Source: Thiotrichaceae bacterium UBA7357 (GTDB taxonomy: Bacteria; Pseudomonadota; Gammaproteobacteria; Eutrophobiales; Eutrophobiaceae). From it: DNA of 28,181 bases. The notes beneath the pieces are model-generated. The model did not search any database, had not been told where the DNA came from, and saw only the letters and a list, made by a program, of their open reading frames with translations. This document shows positions 24,642-28,181 of this stretch, piece by piece (positions within the stretch are counted from its first letter, which is position 1; each line of letters opens with the position of its first letter). Location of the stretch: assembly GCA_002470825.1 (NCBI GenBank), contig DKOR01000018.1:1-28181 (forward strand). Direction: 5' to 3'. The position numbers were made by a program, and so were the translations under genes.

Positions 24642-26585
24642 ATGGCAAAGATAATAGGAATTGATCTCGGTACTACCAACTCATGTGTAGCAGTTCTTGA
24701 GGGTGGTGAAGCAAAGGTCATAGAAAACAGCGAAGGCACAAGAACCACACCGTCAATCGTTGCTTACACTAATGATGATGAAGTACTAGTTGGCCAGTCG
24801 GCTAAACGTCAATCAGTAACTAACCCGGATAATACACTCTACGCGGTTAAGCGTCTCATCGGTCGTCGTTTTGAAGAAGATACGGTTCAAAAAGATATAA
24901 AGTTAGTTCCTTACAAAATTATTAAGGCAGATAATGGCGATGCTTGGGTTGAAATCAATGATAAAAAAATGGCACCCCCTGAAGTTTCTGCACGTGTTTT
25001 GATGAAAATGAAGAAAACTGCGGAAGACTATCTTGGCGAAGATATTACGGAGGCTGTCATTACTGTTCCTGCATATTTTAATGATTCACAACGACAAGCA
25101 ACTAAAGATGCTGGTCGAATCGCAGGTCTTGAAGTTAAGCGTATCATTAATGAGCCAACTGCTGCGGCATTGGCTTACGGCATGGATAAAAAGCGTGGTG
25201 ATGCCAAGATTGCAGTATATGACCTAGGTGGCGGTACTTTCGACGTATCTATAATCGAGATTGCCGAGATAGATGGAGAACATCAGTTTGAAGTTCTTTC
25301 AACGAATGGGGATACTTTTCTCGGTGGAGAAGATTTTGATTTCCGCATTATTGATTTCCTTTGTGATGAATTCAAGAAAGAACAAGGAGTGGATCTGCAT
25401 AATGATCCTATGGCCTTGCAACGGCTTAAAGAAGCAGCAGAAAAAGCTAAGATAGAATTATCATCTAGTCAGCAAACAGATATTAATTTACCTTATATCA
25501 CTGCCGACTCTAGTGGTCCAAAGCATCTCAATTTGAAAATGACGCGAGCCAAGCTGGAATCATTAGTAGGAGAATTGGTTGAACGTACTATTGCTCCTTG
25601 TAAAGTTGCTCTAGATGATGCCGGATTATCAAAATCTGATATTACGGATGTTATTTTAGTCGGTGGTCAAACTCGTATGCCAATGGTGCAAGAAAAGGTT
25701 CAAGCATTTTTTGAAAAAGAACCTCGTAAGGATGTAAACCCTGATGAAGCAGTTGCTGTTGGTGCTTCTATTCAAGCGGGCGTTTTGGGTGGTGATGTTA
25801 AAGATGTGCTCTTATTAGATGTTACGCCATTATCTTTAGGTATTGAGACAATGGGGGGTATTATGACTAAGTTAATTGATAAGAATACGACGATACCGAC
25901 TAAAGCAAATCAAGTTTTTTCGACTGCTGAGAATAATCAAACTGCTGTTACAGTTCATGTGATGCAAGGTGAACGCGAGATGGCTGTAGGTAATAAATCA
26001 TTGGGTCGCTTTGACCTGAGTGATATCCCTCCAGCACCTAGAGGAGTTCCACAAATTGAAGTGAACTTTGATATTGATGCAAATGGTATCTTAAATGTTT
26101 CTGCAAAAGATAAGGCGACAGGCAAAGAACAGTCAATTGTGATTAAGGCCTCTAGTGGTCTTTCAGATGAAGAGATTGATGAAATGGTTAAGGATGCTGA
26201 GGCACATGCTGAAGAAGATCGACTTGCAAAAGAAATGGTTGAAACTAGAAACATGGCAGAAAACATGATCCATGCAACTAAAAAATCAATGGAAGACCTC
26301 GGTGAGAAACTTGAAGAGCAAGAAAAATCTGATATTGAAGCTGCCATAGCGGAACTTGAAGAGGTGTTGAAAGGAGATGACAAGGAAGCAATAACAGAAA
26401 AGACAACCAAGTTGACAGAAGTCGCAGGGAAACTCGCAGAACGAGCTTATTCAGAACAGCAATCTGAAGATAGTGGCGGCGCAAGTCAAAAATCCGAAGC
26501 TAGTGATGGTAATGCTTCGACAGATGATAATGTTGTAGATGCTGAGTTTGAAGAAGTTAAAGAAGTTGAAGACGAGAAGAAATAG
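24642..26585 (+). CDS. dnaK: Chaperone DnaK (Hsp70)
   Basis: A 647-residue Hsp70. ATPase domain: GIDLGTTNSCVAV at the N-terminus, AVITVPAYFNDSQRQATKDA, NEPTAAALAYG, YDLGGGTFDVSI, ILVGGQTRMP. The interdomain linker DVLLLDVTPLSLGIE and the peptide-binding domain follow, and the lid ends in an acidic tail DAEFEEVKEVEDEKK. A ribosome binding site GGAG lies seven bases before the ATG. It works with DnaJ and GrpE encoded on either side. Nothing is unusual. Confidence 0.99.
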   Translation: MAKIIGIDLGTTNSCVAVLEGGEAKVIENSEGTRTTPSIVAYTNDDEVLVGQSAKRQSVTNPDNTLYAVKRLIGRRFEEDTVQKDIKLVPYKIIKADNGDAWVEINDKKMAPPEVSARVLMKMKKTAEDYLGEDITEAVITVPAYFNDSQRQATKDAGRIAGLEVKRIINEPTAAALAYGMDKKRGDAKIAVYDLGGGTFDVSIIEIAEIDGEHQFEVLSTNGDTFLGGEDFDFRIIDFLCDEFKKEQGVDLHNDPMALQRLKEAAEKAKIELSSSQQTDINLPYITADSSGPKHLNLKMTRAKLESLVGELVERTIAPCKVALDDAGLSKSDITDVILVGGQTRMPMVQEKVQAFFEKEPRKDVNPDEAVAVGASIQAGVLGGDVKDVLLLDVTPLSLGIETMGGIMTKLIDKNTTIPTKANQVFSTAENNQTAVTVHVMQGEREMAVGNKSLGRFDLSDIPPAPRGVPQIEVNFDIDANGILNVSAKDKATGKEQSIVIKASSGLSDEEIDEMVKDAEAHAEEDRLAKEMVETRNMAENMIHATKKSMEDLGEKLEEQEKSDIEAAIAELEEVLKGDDKEAITEKTTKLTEVAGKLAERAYSEQQSEDSGGASQKSEASDGNASTDDNVVDAEFEEVKEVEDEKK

Positions 26586-26631
26586 TAGTACGAAATCTTT
26601 TTATCTAAAAGTAGAATAATTACAATAATTC

Positions 26632-26661
26632 AGCCTGGGGGTGAGTATTCTTCTCCGGGCT
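26632..26661 (+). terminator. Hairpin between dnaK and dnaJ, possible attenuating terminator
   Basis: AGCCTGGGG (26632-26640) can pair with CTCCGGGCT (26653-26661), nine pairs including two G-U, loop of 12, followed by ATTTTCG. The T run is short, so read-through to dnaJ is likely; this would make less DnaJ than DnaK. Confidence 0.45.
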
Positions 26662-26721
26662 ATTTTCGTATTAACGTTATGTAAAATATACATAAAATAG
26701 AAATTTAAAAAGAGTACAGGC

Positions 26722-27858
26722 ATGTCAGATAAACGAGATTATTATGAAGTATTAGGTGTTTCAAAAAATGCCGATGAGCCAGAACTAAAAAAAGCCTATC
26801 GTCGTTTGGCAATGAAATATCATCCTGATCGTAATGAAGGAAATGTAAAGGCAGAAGAAAAGTTTAAAGAAGCAAAAAAAGCACATGACATATTATCTGA
26901 TCCTCAAAAACGTGCTGCTTATGATCAATTTGGCCATGCCGGCGTAGAAAATAATTCTGCTGGTGGCGGACCAAGTGGTGAGGGGTATGGTGATATTTTC
27001 GATAGTGTATTTGGTGATATTTTTGGTGGTGGAGCTGGTAGTGGACGTGGTGGTGATCGTGTCTATCGAGGTGCAGATTTACGTTATAACCTTGAACTGT
27101 CTTTGGAAGATGCCGTTTCTGGTAGTACAGTCAAAATTCGTGTGCCAAAATTGGTGATATGTGAAAGCTGTAAAGGTTCGGGTGCAAAAAAGGGAAGTTC
27201 ACCGATAAACTGTCCAACTTGTGCTGGACATGGACAGGTCAGGATGCAACAAGGTTTTTTTTCCGTTCAACAAGCCTGTCCGAAGTGTCGTGGTCAAGGA
27301 AAAATAATTAGTGATCCATGTGCACCTTGTCGGGGCGATGGTCGCGTCAGAGACAGTAAGACTATTTCTGTCAAAGTACCGGAAGGTGTCGATAATGACG
27401 ATCGTATTCGTCTTTCTGGTGAAGGGCAGGCTGGGGAAAATGGTGGTCCTGCAGGTGATTTATATGTACATATAGCTGTGAAAGGTCATCCTATATTCGA
27501 GCGTGATGGTACGGATCTTTATTGTGATGTGCCTATCAGTTTTACTACCGCAGCTTTGGGAGGAGAACTTGAAGTTCCTACCTTAAAAGGAAAAGTGAAA
27601 TTAAAAATTCCTGCTGAATCACAAAGTGGAAAAATGTTTCGTATGAGATCTAAAGGCGTGCGTTCGGTAAGAAGTTCATCAATAGGTGATTTACTTTGCC
27701 GTATTATTATTGAAACACCAGTTAAACTAACCAATAAACAAAAAGAACTATTAAAAGAATTTGAAACGACAATGGATAGTGGAGGAACTAAACATAGTCC
27801 TCAGGCGAGTTCATGGATTGACGGAGTGAAGAAGTTTTTTGATTCGATGAGGAATTGA
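26722..27858 (+). CDS. dnaJ: Chaperone DnaJ (Hsp40)
   Basis: A 378-residue class I J-protein that delivers clients to DnaK and stimulates its ATPase. The J domain has YHPDRN (HPD at 34-36); a Gly-rich linker follows (about 75-115). Then four zinc-binding repeats: CESCKGSG, CPTCAGHG, CPKCRGQG and CAPCRGDG. The C-terminal substrate domains follow. In the second zinc repeat the position usually Ser is His, which does not affect the Cys ligands. It follows dnaK after 136 bp that include a hairpin. Confidence 0.98.
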   Translation: MSDKRDYYEVLGVSKNADEPELKKAYRRLAMKYHPDRNEGNVKAEEKFKEAKKAHDILSDPQKRAAYDQFGHAGVENNSAGGGPSGEGYGDIFDSVFGDIFGGGAGSGRGGDRVYRGADLRYNLELSLEDAVSGSTVKIRVPKLVICESCKGSGAKKGSSPINCPTCAGHGQVRMQQGFFSVQQACPKCRGQGKIISDPCAPCRGDGRVRDSKTISVKVPEGVDNDDRIRLSGEGQAGENGGPAGDLYVHIAVKGHPIFERDGTDLYCDVPISFTTAALGGELEVPTLKGKVKLKIPAESQSGKMFRMRSKGVRSVRSSSIGDLLCRIIIETPVKLTNKQKELLKEFETTMDSGGTKHSPQASSWIDGVKKFFDSMRN

Positions 27859-27901
27859 TTGGAGCATATCTGGAATATGGTATTTCACATAAATAGCAGA
27901 T

Positions 27902-27927
27902 AATAATTTTAATGTTCCAAAATTATT
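27902..27927. terminator. AT-only hairpin between convergent dnaJ and tetR-like genes
   Basis: AATAATTTT (27902-27910) and AAAATTATT (27919-27927) are exact complements with an 8-base loop. The right arm is followed by TTAG. It may serve as a weak two-way terminator for the convergent genes, but the stem has no G-C pairs. Confidence 0.3.
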
Positions 27928-28181
27928 TTAGTCTAATATTGATAATCCTAACTTAACTGTATTTCGCATTTCTGTTTTATTCTTGGTAACTCTAGATGAG
28001 ACTAACAAACCCTTTATCAAGGTCATTATGTATGCAGCCAATGAATCAACATCCTTTTCTTTATCGATTTCACCTGATTCTTGCGCTAAACATATCTGGT
28101 TGATAATAGTTTGTTTCATTTGGGAGAGATGTTTTTTCATCTCATCAAAAATCTCTTCATCAACAGAGGCCATCTCGTAAG
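27928..28181 (-). CDS. TetR-family regulator, C-terminal part (5' end outside window)
   Basis: The frame is open through the window edge at 28181; only about 84 residues are visible. They resemble the C-terminal dimerisation domain of TetR-type repressors: a helix (EMKKHLSQMKQTIINQICLA), then ESGEIDKEKDVDSLAAYIMT and LIKGLLVSSRVTKNKTEMRN, the usual end with a run to LGLSILD. The DNA-binding domain lies outside. The Met at 28171-28173 is internal, not a start. The ligand and target are unknown. Confidence 0.75.
   Translation of the reverse strand, partial: YEMASVDEEIFDEMKKHLSQMKQTIINQICLAQESGEIDKEKDVDSLAAYIMTLIKGLLVSSRVTKNKTEMRNTVKLGLSILD

Noticed and set aside
25955..26410. 151-codon frame on the minus strand within dnaK
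   Set aside because: Ser-rich antisense shadow of the DnaK lid coding sequence, with no promoter or ribosome binding site.
1..28181. CRISPR arrays, insertion sequences, prophage genes, tRNAs
   Set aside because: No regularly spaced repeats, transposase, integrase or phage structural motifs, and no tRNA cloverleaf other than the tRNA-like part of tmRNA were seen.

Overview
The window is a low-GC chromosomal stretch (roughly 35-40% G+C by eye) that fits a gammaproteobacterium. It carries BamE, RnfH, RatA, SmpB with a classical one-piece tmRNA, Fur, and the cluster recN-nadK / hrcA-grpE-dnaK-dnaJ. That gammaproteobacterial layout has HrcA, which enterics lack, and so resembles Xanthomonas-like or sulfur-oxidiser-like genomes. 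The species cannot be named from the sequence alone. There is no prophage, insertion sequence, CRISPR array or tRNA that I can see.

Left part (1-8,000): a minus-strand run srkA - ABC exporter - apbE (apbE leaves the window at its 3' end). Next comes a decayed plus-strand gene with Sel1-like repeat remnants, then mltF on the minus strand, whose start is out of frame across a run of nine A. A plus-strand endonuclease-I family protein follows, in which the catalytic His is replaced by Gln. An egtD-type histidine methyltransferase stands without its usual partners.

Middle part (8,100-16,000): a two-gene AddAB-like helicase/nuclease pair with overlapping genes, an unrecognised exported protein with an unusually long N-terminal region, an AT-rich stretch with competing inverted repeats, and the tmRNA gene with its terminator.

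Right part (16,000-28,181): smpB; a sodium:neurotransmitter-family symporter followed by ratA and rnfH; bamE divergent from fur; recN and nadK divergent from the heat-shock cluster hrcA-grpE-dnaK-dnaJ; and the C-terminal part of a TetR-type regulator at the edge. A nearly perfect CIRCE operator lies between nadK and hrcA, and a sigma-32-like promoter lies before dnaK. The chaperone genes therefore appear to be under both HrcA repression and sigma-32 activation.

Most of the window is conserved housekeeping. The best candidates for something new are the exported protein at 14369-15193, the competing inverted repeats at 15400-15457, the His-to-Gln endonuclease, and the homopolymer in mltF. I do not see a convincing new multi-gene system.
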